64,000 bases of DNA from Schistosoma mansoni (lineage: Eukaryota > Platyhelminthes > Trematoda > Strigeidida > Schistosomatidae). Within the stretch, counting starts at the first letter, position 1; each line of letters opens with the position of its first letter. Position numbers and translations under genes: made by a program. The DNA is taken from positions 32,732,295-32,796,294 of the forward strand of contig NC_031496.1 of assembly GCF_000237925.1 (NCBI RefSeq), read 5' to 3'. Below are positions 24,001-36,276 of the stretch, piece after piece. The notes below the pieces were generated by a model. The model was not told where the DNA came from. It saw nothing but the letters and a program-made list of their open reading frames with translations, and did no database searches.

Positions 24001-24639
24001 ATCTACAATGGAGCCTCATGCATATAGTTATAAAAAAACCGAACCACAGTTTTAGTTAACAATTAATCGAAATGAGGCTATGCTCACTTCTAGGTATTAC
24101 ATATAGGTTTGGGTTTACATGAATATCAATTAAGTTTGTTTATAAGAATACTGGTGTAAATGACACATTACTCACAAAAAGTAGTCATGAATACAAGGAA
24201 AGGTTACACCAAATGCATACGGACTTGAACGAACATCACGTCAACTGAGTGCAGATAAATACTTGAGTGTTATCACTAAATACAGTAAGGTAGAATGACT
24301 TTGAATTGTAAGAACTGAAAGCAAACAGAAAGTGAATGCATTTGACTGTGGGTCATGCCACCTAACTGCATGCTCCTGAAAAACGAGTACCAGTATGAGA
24401 TGTTATTTACTAATTAGTTGTAAAAAATTACAGTAGGCTTTAAAAAACTATTAGGTTATCTCACAATATGTCGCACTACGACTGGTATCCAAAATGGCAG
24501 CCTTACACTGGTGGTTACTGACACGAATTACATGCTTGCAAGAGATCATCATGAACATTTGACAAGGTGAATAAAGCAGTGAGTAGTAGACTAGATATAA
24601 AAAGAGTAAATTATTCCGTTAAGTTGTATTAAAATAAAG
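21006..24639. other. Unassigned DNA between RFC5 and RPL7A
   Basis: 3.6 kb without a gene I can support. Short frames at 21345-21536, 22830-23027 and 22976-23158 show no motif. Locally less AT-rich at about 22300-23400, which suggests old repeat, but none is recognised. Confidence 0.45.
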
Positions 24640-25665
24640 TTATCCAAGTTTAATTTGAAGCTCTTTCTTCTTTGCTTTTTCAATTTTAGCCTGTTTGGCG
24701 AGGGATTTAGAACCCATAACTCCACCGCCCCAATGTTTGCGAATCTATAGCACAAATGATATTAGGAATTACTTCTTACCTCTTCGAAACGATCATTGTA
24801 GTTGTTCTTCACCATTTCAACTATTTTCGATAACCGCGATTTGTCCTCTCTAAAGATCATTTTTTAAAGTTGAACTTACTCTCTGATATTAGTGAAAGCC
24901 AAACATGTACATGTTTTTCGGTGAACCAGAAGTCCAAGTTTGGCCTTACTTTTAACTATACAATAGGGTACACCCATTTTTCTGCACAATGCAGGGAGGA
25001 AAATTACAATCTCAATAGGATCAACGTCATGCGCTATTACAACGAGGCGAGCCTTCTTCTGAGTGATGGCGGTAGTTACTTCGCGAATACCAGCGCGGAC
25101 AGTGGGTTTACGTGATGATGGTTCATCAGGTTTGCCTTCAGCACGCAACTGTGCTCGATGAACGAGAAGCATCCTCTTAGCTTCCTTGCTCAGGGGCTGG
25201 TACTTGGTAACTAAGTTGAATATTTGACCAGCTAGGTACAATAAATCTTTCAAAAAAAGGAAATACCTGAATTCCTATCTAATGTCTGAGAAAACTGATG
25301 GATCGGGGGTGGGATCTTCAATCGCTTTTTCAGGATGGCTTTCTTTCTTTGAAGTTCGATGTATTTCGGCCACTTAGCGAAACGATAAAGGTTTCTTTTC
25401 GGCTGAATATCTTGTCCGATTCCGAAATTTTTAGGTCGGCGCTGGATTAACGGATTTTTGACAACCTTCTTCTTAGCGACAGTTTTCTTTGCTATTTCAG
25501 GAAGCGGGGCAACTTTTGAAGGCTTCCCTTTTTTAATGACTGGCACTTCAGGTTCATGATGAACGATTTCCTTGATCTTCTTAGCTTTGATTATCTTTTT
25601 CGGCTTATTGGGCTATAAGTCAAGAAATACATCGGGATAAACACATTAACCGGCCAACCTACCAT
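24640..25665 (-). CDS. RPL7A: 60S ribosomal protein L7a (eL8), five exons
   Basis: Exons on the minus strand: 25663-25665 (ATG only), 25267-25612, 24880-25231, 24780-24849 and 24640-24744; 876 bases, 291 residues plus TAA, all phases closing. The introns are 50, 35, 30 and 35 bp with GT...AG ends. Diagnostic blocks include [61 protein letters not shown] and [16 protein letters not shown], nearly identical to human RPL7A (266 residues). The fluke protein is longer mainly through a lysine-rich N-terminus ([20 protein letters not shown]). It is a structural protein of the large ribosomal subunit and a member of the L7Ae/L30e/S12e kink-turn-binding group. Confidence 0.96.
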
Positions 25666-26079
25666 GCTTAATAATTTAAAGTGAGCGGTCAAATGTACAA
25701 CCTAACAAGAACAATTTAGACTTGTTGTTGATATACTGTTGGAAAACTTGAAGTTCAACAGTATGAAGTCGTTTCAAGGTTTTCAATCAGTCCGTAAGTG
25801 TCTTAAAGCTAGAGAGGATTGAATAAAATCGCACTATTTAGAAGAACTGGTATACTTCTGCACTTGATAAATTTTTATAGTTATGATCTATTACCATACA
25901 TCAGGACTATTCTTCTAAGTTTATCTGAATTATTTTTTGTTAGCAAAACCAAAACGACACCGTTATTACGGAGGGATTTTGTTGTATTTGTGACCCTTTG
26001 GTGTACAAAAGTTTGCTAGTGAATGGTTTCATGAAAGTGAAAATTCATGGTTACTTTACCTAAGCTTTCTGGTGTCAGT

Positions 26080-28020
26080 TCTTGGCACCATTCATTCTTT
26101 TTAACAACACTCTGTTGACGACTGTCCCTGTTATTAAGAGAAGAGTGATGCCTCTGTAATTATCATACTTTCTCAGATCGCCTTTCTTCAGTATCTTCAT
26201 CAGAAGTCCTTCTTTCCAGTCTTTTGGTACTTGTTCTTCAACCCAAATCTTACTGAAGAGAATGTGGAGTATCTCTGTAGTTGCCGCTACATCTGCTTTC
26301 AGTGCCTCAGCCGGAATGCTGTCTGGTCCAACTGTTTTGCCGTTCTTGATTTGTCTGATGGTCATTCTGATCTCTTCAATTGTTGGTGGGCCAACATCGA
26401 TTGGGAGGTCTGTGGGTGCTACTTCGATGTTGGGTGGGTTCAGTGGAGCTGGTCGATGCAAGAGTTCTTTGAAGCGTTCTAACCACTTATTTTGGTTGTT
26501 CTACAATGTTGATGATTACTCTGCCTTCCTTGCTTTTCACCGGTTGTTCTGGTTTACGGTAATTTCCAGTGAGTTTCTCTGTAGTATCATAACTTTGTTT
26601 CATGTTTCCTTCTCTTGAAGCCTTTTCAGCCATCGTTGCCAGATCTTCCATATATTTGCGTTTGTCGGTTCTGATGCTCCTCTTCTCTTGCTTGTTTACT
26701 TCTGTGTATTCGGCTTGTGCCTTGGTTTTCTCTGTTCTTGTTCGGCTGACGTTGGTTGCCGCCTTCTTTTTCCTCCTCTCTTCAATCTTGTCCAGTATGT
26801 CGACAGTGATTCATCGCTTTTGATAATGCTTCTTGTGGTCCAGAACCTCCTGACATGTTGAAGTGTTTGCCTCTTTTACCCCTTTCCAGTTGTTCTCCAT
26901 AGTAGCTTCCTCTCCATTGAGTAGATCATGAAAGGTCTGGAACCTGTTGCTGAGGGTTATCTTGGATTTGTTGAGTCTGTCAGTATCAGGCCGTAATAAA
27001 CCTTTGTGATGTTGTCCACCCCGTTTGTATAGTGCTTCTTGAGTTTCAGTTTTATCTGAGCGACCAGAAAATGGGGACCTGAAGCTATGTCAACTCCTCT
27101 CATGATTCTCACATCCTCCATCGTCCTCCTGAACATTTTCTTGGTGCAGATATGGTCAATTTGGTTCTGTGTAGTGGGATTTGGTGAAGTCCATGTGGTT
27201 TTGTGAATGCGTTTATGTGAGAATATGGTGCCACCTATGACCGGTTTGTTGAAGGCATATAAGATTGCAAATTTCTCAACATTTTCGTTCCTTTCTCCAG
27301 GTCATTTCACATCGTCCCGTGTCTTCGTATCCGGCGTTGTCCATTACAACCTTGACATTTAGGTCTCCCATCAAAATGGTCAAGTGCTTTGTCGGGCACT
27401 TATCGACGATCGACTGCAGCATATCGTAGAATTGGTCTTTAGAGTCTTCATTGTAATCCTTGGTAGGCGCATAGCATTGAATGATGTTCATTGTAGAACC
27501 CTCTTTCTTTGTTTTGAACGAGGCTTTGATGATCCTTGGTCCATGAGATCCCCATCCTATAAGTGTATTTTGTGTTCGCTTAAATAGCATCAGTGCAACG
27601 CCCTGTGCATGAGGAACATTTTCTTCTTCATGGCCAGAGTATAACAGAAGCTCCCCTGAAGCTAATCGTTGTTGTCCAACCTATGTCCAATGTGTTTCAC
27701 TGATCCCAAGCACCTCCAGGTTGTATCTCCTCATTTCCGCAGCGATTTGGTAAACTCTTCCGGTCTCTCACATTGTACGAGCATTCCATGTACTTGGATA
27801 AATTATCGCTTTGGTTGTTAGAAGGTGCATAGGCTTCATGACTTCCGAAGGAACTCGACTTTCATCATGAGGCGTCATAATTATTTCTTCGACTCCCATG
27901 GCAGAGTTTAGATGGTTCACATATTTTTTCCGGTTAGCGTCCCTTAGCGAGTTAGTTTTGTGCGGGATGAGATCGCTAACCTCATACCCAATGCTCCTCT
28001 TTTATCCGGGCTTTGGACAA
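26080..28020 (-). mobile_element. RTE-clade LINE, 5' and endonuclease part to start of RT
   Basis: Minus strand, 5' to 3': leader region near 27900-28020; endonuclease with LIGWGSHGPRIIKASFKTKK, IIQCYAPTKDYNEDSKDQF and LTILMGDLNVKV at 27276-27590; a long linker; then the RT start ([41 protein letters not shown]) at 26075-26461. It breaks off inside the RT at about 26080. Stops and shifts make it inactive. The wording matches the abundant schistosome endonuclease-reverse transcriptase of the RTE/SR2 type. Two further copies (40617, 57609) supply the RT that is missing here. Confidence 0.85.
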
Positions 28021-31000
28021 GCAGTAAACCCATAGAGGCTCCAGGTGGAGTTTAATATCAGTATTGCATGTAAATAATAAAAAGCTTCTTAACAAAAGAG
28101 ACTGGTATTTGTGAAAGATCCAGATGACCTTAGTTACGTTTGCCTCAGGGGTCTCAAGGATGGTATTTGGAAAGAGATTGGCTAAACCAGACTTGTTAGC
28201 ATCGTCATATAGTTGATCAAAAGGTAGCTGGATTACAGCCTCTTGATTACTTAATAATAATAATCTTACATCTAACACGTCCTCATTTTTGCGTCTCTCT
28301 GGACATAAAATTTACAGAGACATTTCAAAAAAGTGCAGGAGCTAAAAGAATAAGAGTTTATTAGCTGACTGCTGACTCAGCTGTCGAGCTGTCGAACACT
28401 GGAACTACTCACCTTGCAAGTGGTTGAAGGTCCATCTGTCAGTGAGTTGGAAAAGCGCTGGACTAACAGAGAGACCACCTTCATTAGGACTAAAGCGAAT
28501 TGTACGGCCTGCCGTCCCCCAAACGGAGCAGATACTGCCAGAAACCTGATGATAGAATCGCAATTAGTCACGTCATGGAAATGGGTAACATTTTGTCGAA
28601 TACGAACAAACAATTTCCGGATTTATGTGGTCATCGGTCAAGTAGCAAGTAGTATATTGAATCCTCAGAAAGACATCATAATCCCTTTCGTTTTACAGGG
28701 GCCCTATATGAAAAATATCATCAACTCTACACTTGAAAATGCTCTTTCGGTCGATGACTAGCACTTAAATCAGGTTACTACAACTCACTTAAATCAAACG
28801 TAATTAGTTGTCAAGAGAATAAACGATAATGTGAACCAAAATACATGTATTGAATAGCGCGATGAAAGTCGACAATACACAACACTAAATGGTACAAGTA
28901 ACAGTGTTCGTTGATTAAAGTTTGGAATTATAGTAAAGAAAGATTCTCACACTTTGTGAGATAATCTACACTAATTCTTGATAATGAACAGCTTTCTCCC
29001 GAAAGAATAATAGCTGGTGTATGAAAGAAACAAAGAATAAACGAATTATCAGGGTCGGTGACAGTGGTAACGGGAGGTAAACTACAATAGATACACTTAT
29101 TAGTGATTTGAAGGGTGGATTGAGATAAGAGATCAAGAATAGTACCGATATCAATGAATCCAAAGTGAAATTGATGGCAGTAAATGATTCTTCTTCCAAG
29201 TGACTGAGTAGAGGATGAAGAGGCAGAATTTCACATATCCTAAGCTGTAACTGTCAGAAAGATTTTAGTGAAGAAAGAATTAAATAATTTTTGTAAGCTT
29301 TACAGATTAGAGCATCTTCTTTTGCTGTGAAACTATGTCAGTAAATATTTACACAGTATGTTTTCGATGAAGTTTCGTTCTGCTAGCTGAATGACTTAGT
29401 CATAGAGCTTCCATTGCCCATTTGAACCACATCACCAGAAAAAACTACAGGTAGACGTTTGGCTAAGGCATCCAACTCAAAGAACGAAGCTTCAACAGAG
29501 TGATTCACCTGAGTTGTAAATCCCTACCATACTCTGTTTATTTCGTTAGTGTGTACTAATTGTATAACATACTACTCATCACGTCAATTACCTGATTTTC
29601 ATTCTTTTGCTGCATGCGAAATACATCGCGCTTTCGTTGTCTTTAATTTCTCTTTCGGCTGGTCACAACATCGACTACACATCATAACACTACTGTGTGA
29701 AATTTCGGTCACTCTTCTCTTGGTGGGACTACCGAATTATTCCCGGATAAAAAGCGCCATGGAGTGTACTTATTCTTACATGTTGTTTTACGCTAGGAAA
29801 CCAGTAGGTATTTCACTGGTTGAGTAGATCCTATTTGTAGTTTGCATTCAAACAATTTCTCTGAATTAATTATCATTTAAGACGTGTTGTTGTCTTTTGT
29901 CATTTATTATCGTGCATTTTTCTCGTGCAACTATCCTCGTTTGTCTGTGATTTTTAACATTCTACATTGGTTTCTTATTTTTTCCTCCCTGTTCGTTTCA
30001 TATTCATGTATGACAGATGCAAGGTCCTTCGGTATGAATTTGTGGACTCATGTAGTCATTATTGCAAATTCTAGGAGGCCTACATGCACCGGACGTTTAT
30101 TATCCAGTGGTAGGTTCACGCTATTCTGAGAACTTGACAGTTTGTATTGCATAGACCAGAAATAATTGACTTTGAGATTTAAACAAAATCGAGTTTCTAA
30201 GTGAATGATTTAAAAGTTTTTTTTGTAATTCCTCCCATATCTTATATTGGCAGAAATAATGAAAATATAACCCTTTCTTACAAAATACGGAGGATGATAT
30301 GGGTGGACTGAACAAATGAAGTTACTAGATAGTTGAACTACTAAACTAGATTACACGGTATCTATAAGTGCAAAAGCCACACTATCTTTTTGACTTTGAG
30401 AAGTTCAGTTATGCAGTTTTTATTTCCCGGTGGTACAGTCAAGGAAAATGTCTACTAGAAAAGGATTTCTTAATTTCAAGTAGTTGGATCGAAATTCTCA
30501 GCTCATAACGTAGTGACTTCAATAGGAGCACTGTGAGCACGTAGGGGATCCTGGTCCATGATATTCATTGAGAGGTGCGCCCTTTTCCTCATACAGCTCC
30601 ACCAAAGCTTCGTATCACTCCCCGTAGATCTGGCCAAACAAGCCAGACATTAAATTCCGCTGTATCTGTAACTTGAAACACATTCATTTCCTATTCCAGA
30701 ATAAAATGACCAGTTTCTGGTATTACAAGACGAGTGAAGGAATGAACACTTACTGTCAGTAGCCATTAGCATTCTCGATTTTGAACATGGACGCGGTCTA
30801 AGAGGTCAAGAAGCTGACCAGGGAGGAAGGAAATATAAAGTGATGGAGTGGAGAAAAAATCACTAAATATATCTCGACGATATTCAAGTACTTGGTAGCT
30901 AGCCACATAACTGTTCCCGTCCGTGTAATCGAAATGTCACAAGGGTCACTAAAAATGTGGGAGGGGACCGGAGGGGGTATGTATATTTTTAACCGATAAA

Positions 31001-31390
31001 GGCATCATGGTGTACAACTTCTGTGTTGGCTAACTGTCTTAGGAGATCTATTCCATGACAAATCAAAATGTGACTTAGTTCAAATGCTCTGTCGAGATTC
31101 TTCAACTAGTGATGTATTCAAAACAGTCAGTATCAGTGTCAAGTGCTTAAGTTTATTGGAGCAGTATTCTACATTGTTCAACAGAATAGTAACGAATAAT
31201 CATTACAAAATTCTGGTCGAACAACTAGCCGACTTTTCATGAGAGTATATTGGGACAGAGTAACAATATACCTACTCCTTCGAAAGTAGGTTATATTTTA
31301 ATCCGTTTATACATGTGGTTGAGCCATGCAGATGCTAATTGATACAGTGACGTGACTGCTACATTAAACATGATCTAGGATGACTAAGTC
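28021..31390. other. Unassigned DNA
   Basis: Contains frames of 60-115 residues (for example plus 28414-28761 and 29549-29827) with no recognisable motif, homopolymer bias or exon signals. I treat them as chance frames. A short dispersed repeat lies at about 29360-29525. Confidence 0.35.
29360..29525 (-). repeat. Dispersed repeat D (other copies at about 42025-42140 and 54520-54720)
   Basis: Three copies share, on the minus strand, a CTG(A/G)TGATGT word followed within about 20 bases by GAAGCTC or GAAAGCTC, then a TTCAGCT/TCCAACTC segment. Diverged and noncoding; compare the 42.1-kb copy, which has a hammerhead-like core. Confidence 0.45.
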
Positions 31391-31415
31391 TAAAATTTAT
31401 TTTGTTTGACTCACG

Positions 31416-31587
31416 GACACGCGGTCCTATTTTAGGCTTTTCCATTATCTTCCCAGCAAGTACATTTATCTGTATTTTCAGACAAGCTAACTTTCTATGT
31501 GAAAGTAAAAGTATCACCGGAAAGCTTGGATCTGTTATTTAGAGACGAATATTGTGAAGCATTGAATCCACTAAGGGAACAAATTTG
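31416..31587 (+). CDS. Possible orphan terminal exon of unknown gene
   Basis: After a TTTTAG acceptor-like site the frame reads FPLSSQQVHLSVFSDKLTFY, then KVKVSPESLDLLFRDEYCEA and NPLREQI before TGA. The same frame stays open again to about 31685, and AATAAA lies at 31704. The composition looks protein-like, but I do not recognise the family and found no upstream exon. It could be a pseudogene or chance. Confidence 0.2.
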
Positions 31588-31699
31588 ACGAAAACTTATT
31601 TTCAGAGCACTTGCGACTAAACATCAATGTGAACAGATCATGGTATTTCGGATTCCAGGAGATCATTTAAAAAATAATAAGGGTTGATTTGAAATATTC

Positions 31700-33339
31700 T
31701 TTGAATAAAGATAGGATATTTATTATACTCTAGGTAAAAAATAGTAAATAACGGAATGCTCGAATTCTCAAAGTTGTCTGACTTTTTTGAGTTGGTACTA
31801 TCCCTGATGGTAGACAGTCAGATTTCAGATGATATTTCGTGGTCAATGTTCACAACTACATAACCCTAGCCCTTTCTCTACTACTGATGTCTATCAGTTG
31901 TTGAAATTCCCATATTGATGTATCTCAGATGAATTCCTGTATGATACTTAGACACGACCATATAAGTAATTAACTATGCTCCAATAGAATGATATAAAAT
32001 GACTCATATGAGATATTTTAGTAATATTATAATTCATTCGATCGAAATCAGCAAAGAAACTATGACAGTAAATGAATGGATAGAGTAAGGACTTTACTTC
32101 TTGAACAAATCACGCATATTTAAATCCTTCCTGACATCAACCGCTGCATAATCTACCACTTGAGTTTATATTTAGCCAGGCACTAAGTTCAATAGATGAA
32201 TACACAGACAAAAATATACCTAAGTAGAAAAGGTACATATATAGGAAGTGAATAGATACAGCATTAGTAGTGGAACTAAAAATTACACATATATGAATCC
32301 TTACTTGCGTTAAAGATTGTGAAACTATCATTCAGATTTTTATGACCCTTCGTCTGTCCAGTGTTTTTAGTTCGTTTGTATAAGGGTTCAATTAAAGTGC
32401 TGCTATATAGTTAATTTACTTGTCTTATTATCCGGTTTATACATGACTAACACGTTTGATTTTAAATGGTCCTAATGTTAAATAATAAAGCGGTGATTTA
32501 CGTCTAGCATTTTCAGTACATTGTGACTGAAACTGAAAAAATGGACTTATTCAACCATTGATCAATAAAGGCACAAAGTGGTCTCAAAGTTGAACAACTT
32601 TTCAGTAGGGTAATTGGTATCCAAGGTCAAGTTACGAAGCAACAAAAGAGCCGAATTGTACACTACAAAACAGAGGAAGCTAAATAAACGCTTTTCGCAT
32701 TGATTTCGCGAATTTACTACAGCAAAATACGACGCAAATACGAGAAAATCTCCTATTCGTGCAACCCAAAGGACAACCAACAAACCCTCAACAACTCAAA
32801 TACGGAATGACCACCTCTTGTCAGGCCATTGGAGGTCGCTAAAACGGAACGGCGGGCGGGTTTGAAAACGCACTGACTTATTTACCTTGCCCTTATTTAC
32901 CGTGCCCTAATGTACTGTTACCGCGTTTGCTCAAGGAAATGTTGTTTCCGGTTAGATTTCCTAATCTCCCTGATGTTGTAGAACACTCATTACATACAGG
33001 AAGTTTCAACCACGACTTTGCTCCTAGAACTGCACATAGTATTATTATGAAGTAATTTATCCCGGGACGCATACATATTATTGTGGTGTATGCTACTTAT
33101 GTCGAGATATAAGTAGTGTGTAACGCCAATAAAAAGTTGAATGGCTGGTAACAGAAGGCCAAGAAGATCGAATTGAAGAAAACAGAACTGGGCTAAGAAA
33201 GAAATTGTGAACTGAAATAGTTATACAGAATGCGAAGAACAAATAATAGAAATTTGAGAATAAAGTATTCAGTGTATGGTACTCATATTTCACCAAGATA
33301 TTGTACGGTCAGTGAAATGTCACCGAAGCCTAACCAAAT
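31700..33339. other. Unassigned AT-rich DNA
   Basis: Nothing supported beyond short chance frames. The segment near 33040-33130 weakly resembles the repeat around 38620-38700. Confidence 0.4.
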
Positions 33340-33672
33340 CATCCAGCAGTTGGGTCACTACATTTCGAACAGATCATCGTCAAGGTCAAGGACAATCAAC
33401 GCGCATCAGTTAATCATGGACTGGCCCATGCGGCAGTGGTTCTACTTCGCCTGTATCTACTTTAACTAATATATTCCTGTTATAACATCCCTTGTGTTAT
33501 ACAGTCTTCAGAGCATCCATGGTCCCTTGATACATCGATGGGGCAATCCACGTAAGGTGCTGGTCGCGAGGTGTGACTTCGAAGTTAGCTTGTTGGGTAC
33601 ACCGTTCCCGTCTTACTGGAGTAGGTCTCCAATCATTCGACAAAGATCATCAACGTTGATGGTCTACAATAT
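33340..33672 (+). repeat. Dispersed repeat, copy 2 of 4735-5040
   Basis: Same order of conserved words as 4735-5040, from the CGTCAAGGTCAAG word to CGACAAAGATCATC. Confidence 0.6.
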
Positions 33673-34284
33673 TTTGTAATTTTGTAAGAAAATACAATTA
33701 TCTGTCTTCATTTGTGTTCTCGTTCACTGCATTCTGAGTGTAATTCTCATAATAAAGACCATAAGAATGTAATAACAAAATCACTGAACTAACTATTAGC
33801 TATGTGAAATAAGGATACATAAATGCTCAAAATATAACTAAATAGTTATTTTTCAAGTAGATAGATTTAGTCCTACTTTCCCCTGCTAAAACAATAGTAG
33901 TGACATTGATAAATTAAGAGCAATGATAGGTGAAAAACACCTCATAAGCTGTGCTAAATGTATTTCTCAGACGGATTAAAATGATCATATGTAATGAAGG
34001 ATTAGCTTCAGCAGGGTTCAGCGACACTAAGGTCAAGTTTTTAATACAATTCACTAATGTACTCTTCATATACTCAATCTATAAAGAATAATTTTAAAAA
34101 AATATGTGATTGATTCTAAAGGTGTAATCCATTGGTCTTAGGATAAAAGTAGGAGGCTGGTGGCACTGCATCTACGGGTAAAAGAGTGTACGTAATCGAA
34201 AAGCAACATTCACTTCAAGTACGTCTTAGGGCAAATTGAAAGCTTTTAGTAAACTTGTGATATAAGGAAAGAACTGAAGTGAAA

Positions 34285-34472
34285 TATAATTGGTAGGAAA
34301 ATGCATGAACAATGGGATTAGAGAAGATGAACTGATATTTATAGAAGGAACAGTGAAGATTAAGAAAATTGATCGTTATTTTGCAAATTAACTGTTTGTT
34401 GTATGGTTATCAAAATTTAGTGAGATAGTCTGTAATTTGTGCTTAAATACATTCGATTGTCCCAACTAGTGT
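34285..34472. repeat. Dispersed repeat E, copy interrupted by a GC-rich block
   Basis: Matches 38735-38825 plus 39019-39115 (shared words TGATATTT, AAATTAACTGTT, TTAGTGAG and TAGTCT). In the 38-kb copy the interruption is a Smalpha element; here it is the GC-rich block starting at about 34473. Confidence 0.6.
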
Positions 34473-34750
34473 TTTGGTGTCGCTGCCAACCAGGAGGAGG
34501 AAGGGTGCTGTTCTGCAGATGCCGCTGGGGGCTTGGAGTCGAGGTGCTAGTTGGGGCAGTCTGCTGCGGAGAGGTGACGTCGAGTGGAGTGTTCTGGTGG
34601 GGTGGCGTTGGCTGTAGCAGGTGCTGTAGACGGAGAGGAACGGTGGGACGTGCGGCTGCTGGGCGGACATTGGATGTAGATGGCTCAGTAGGCCGGTGGA
34701 GTACGCGTGTTGAACGTCCCAGGTGCCGGGTGGATGTCGGATGTTTTGTT
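34473..34750. other. GC-rich block of about 280 bp in AT-rich DNA
   Basis: Strikingly G-rich on the plus strand and open through much of two frames (plus 34439-34771, minus 34443-34670), with low-complexity Cys/Gly/Arg or Ser/Pro-rich translations. It interrupts repeat E. No family recognised. Confidence 0.6.
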
Positions 34751-35202
34751 CACTACACTGTCTTTAAGTGAATTTTACTCAAGGTATCAAGTTATTATGT
34801 ACCAACATTCTTATAAATAAACTTAATAAACTTTAATTCTTACATGTTTATCCTACATTAAAGAAAAGGATCATATAAAGAAGCATTTAGTACATTAAAC
34901 AGCAGTGATATCTACTGTTCCTAATAAGAAGTTACATTATGATTGAACCATATACAATATAAATCATCATTCACTTCAACATTTTTGTTGTTGTCATAAA
35001 CAAATTCATTTATGAGTAGTACAGTTAGGTTTATAAAAAATCATCTGTATGAATAAAGACGTCATTGTACTAATAAGATAAGTTGTAATTTGTTGTGTGA
35101 CAAATATTGATTTCACAGTTAAGCAATTGATTAGTGTCATCCATTTCACACAGTAATAATAAGTACAATAATAACACTATGTGTAACTAAATTCACATGG
35201 TG

Positions 35203-35545
35203 TTGTTTAGTTGTATCTTCGCATTGTTATGTCGGACTGCAATTGATCAGTCTCTTGTTGGTATATGTGCATCTTGTGCGGATTGCCTCGATATTGCCTG
35301 AAGTCACAAGCTTTATAAGCAAACATGGATAGTGGCTAGCAATGGAATACAGGATGCGCGTTTCGTCCCATTTGGGACTCGTCAGCTAGATGTACCTGCA
35401 TCACAGAGTTGATGTTCACTCTGAGACTCGAACCCAGTACCATTGGCTTCAAACGCCATCGCGTTATCCACTTAGCTACTGAGTCCTGATAGTCACCTGC
35501 TTGTGCAATTGAGTGAAGTTTAAATTCACGTTGTACGTAATTGTT
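35203..35545 (-). mobile_element. Smalpha-type hammerhead retroposon (family A), about one full unit
   Basis: Reverse orientation. Runs from one spacer motif (35201 on) to the next (about 35539), one unit of about 338 bases. It includes a tRNA-like part (GGGTTCGAGTCTC) and a hammerhead with intact core bases at 35347-35391. It lies about 0.7 kb past the stop of the DDHD1-like gene, in the same sense as that gene. Confidence 0.85.
35347..35391 (-). ncRNA. Hammerhead ribozyme, family A, core intact
   Basis: Minus strand: core CTGACGA (N7 = C), stem II GTCCC/GGGAC, GAAAC, short stem III closed over GCGC, cleavage triplet ATC. Stem I (ATCTAG with CTGTAT) has a mismatch, so activity may be low. 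Confidence 0.7.
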
Positions 35546-36276
35546 GGTGAACTCGAGTCCCATACACGGGATCATGGATGCATAATTCTGAGAAGTTCCA
35601 TATTAGGGACAAAACGGCCATTCAATGCCTGTAGGTTTTCAGTGTTAGTCTTACTTAAATCGACTTATCAATTCAACTCTTAAAAAATTACTACAATCTC
35701 CACTACCCCCTCTCCCCCCATTCTAGAAATTAATTATTCGTCAAAACAGATGGGTAAAAATATGAAATGAACAATACAAAAAACAAAACAATAAACAAAA
35801 AACACTGAACACACGTTAACATACCGACACACACACACGCACACACATACAATCAAATTGATATATCATTCATGATAATGAACCATGGTAACAACACAAT
35901 ATAAGTAATAATCTCTATGTTGCCAAAATAAAAGAATAAATTAATTAATTAATCAATGATATATCTTTATAAAATAAAAGAATATTGATTAGGAGGGGGT
36001 GGGTCGGGTGGGGTTTCTTTTCAACAATAAAAAAAGAAACGAGTAAAGATGAAAATGTTTTCCATGATTCAAAAATGAAAAAAAAATTCAGCGTATGGAA
36101 AAAAACAAAAAAAATATATATATAGAATGTTTCCAAGTATCTAGGCAAATCAACAAATGCATTGTGTATGAGATGAAAAAGTAGAAACAAACAACAATGA
36201 AAGGATTACCTCTCCATGTATAGATATGCATATCCATCTAACCATCTATCCATCTAACCATCTATCTATCTATAGC
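35546..36276. other. 3' flank of the DDHD1-like gene: simple-sequence rich
   Basis: Holds a C-rich run (35705-35720), a CA tract (35826-35850), A-rich stretches and a CATC/TATC tetranucleotide array (36226-36274). No gene. The 3' UTR of the minus-strand gene should lie here. Confidence 0.6.

Noticed and set aside
28414-28761. 115-residue plus-strand frame as a gene
   Set aside because: No recognisable domain, no splice or polyadenylation context, and a frame on the opposite strand of similar quality.
34439-34771. 110-residue plus-strand frame as a Cys-rich protein gene
   Set aside because: The length is explained by GC richness, which removes stop codons. Both strands are open and the translation is low-complexity without domain or start context.
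36226-36274. CRISPR-like or regulatory array of CATC/TATC units
   Set aside because: It is a plain tetranucleotide microsatellite without spacers, in an animal genome.
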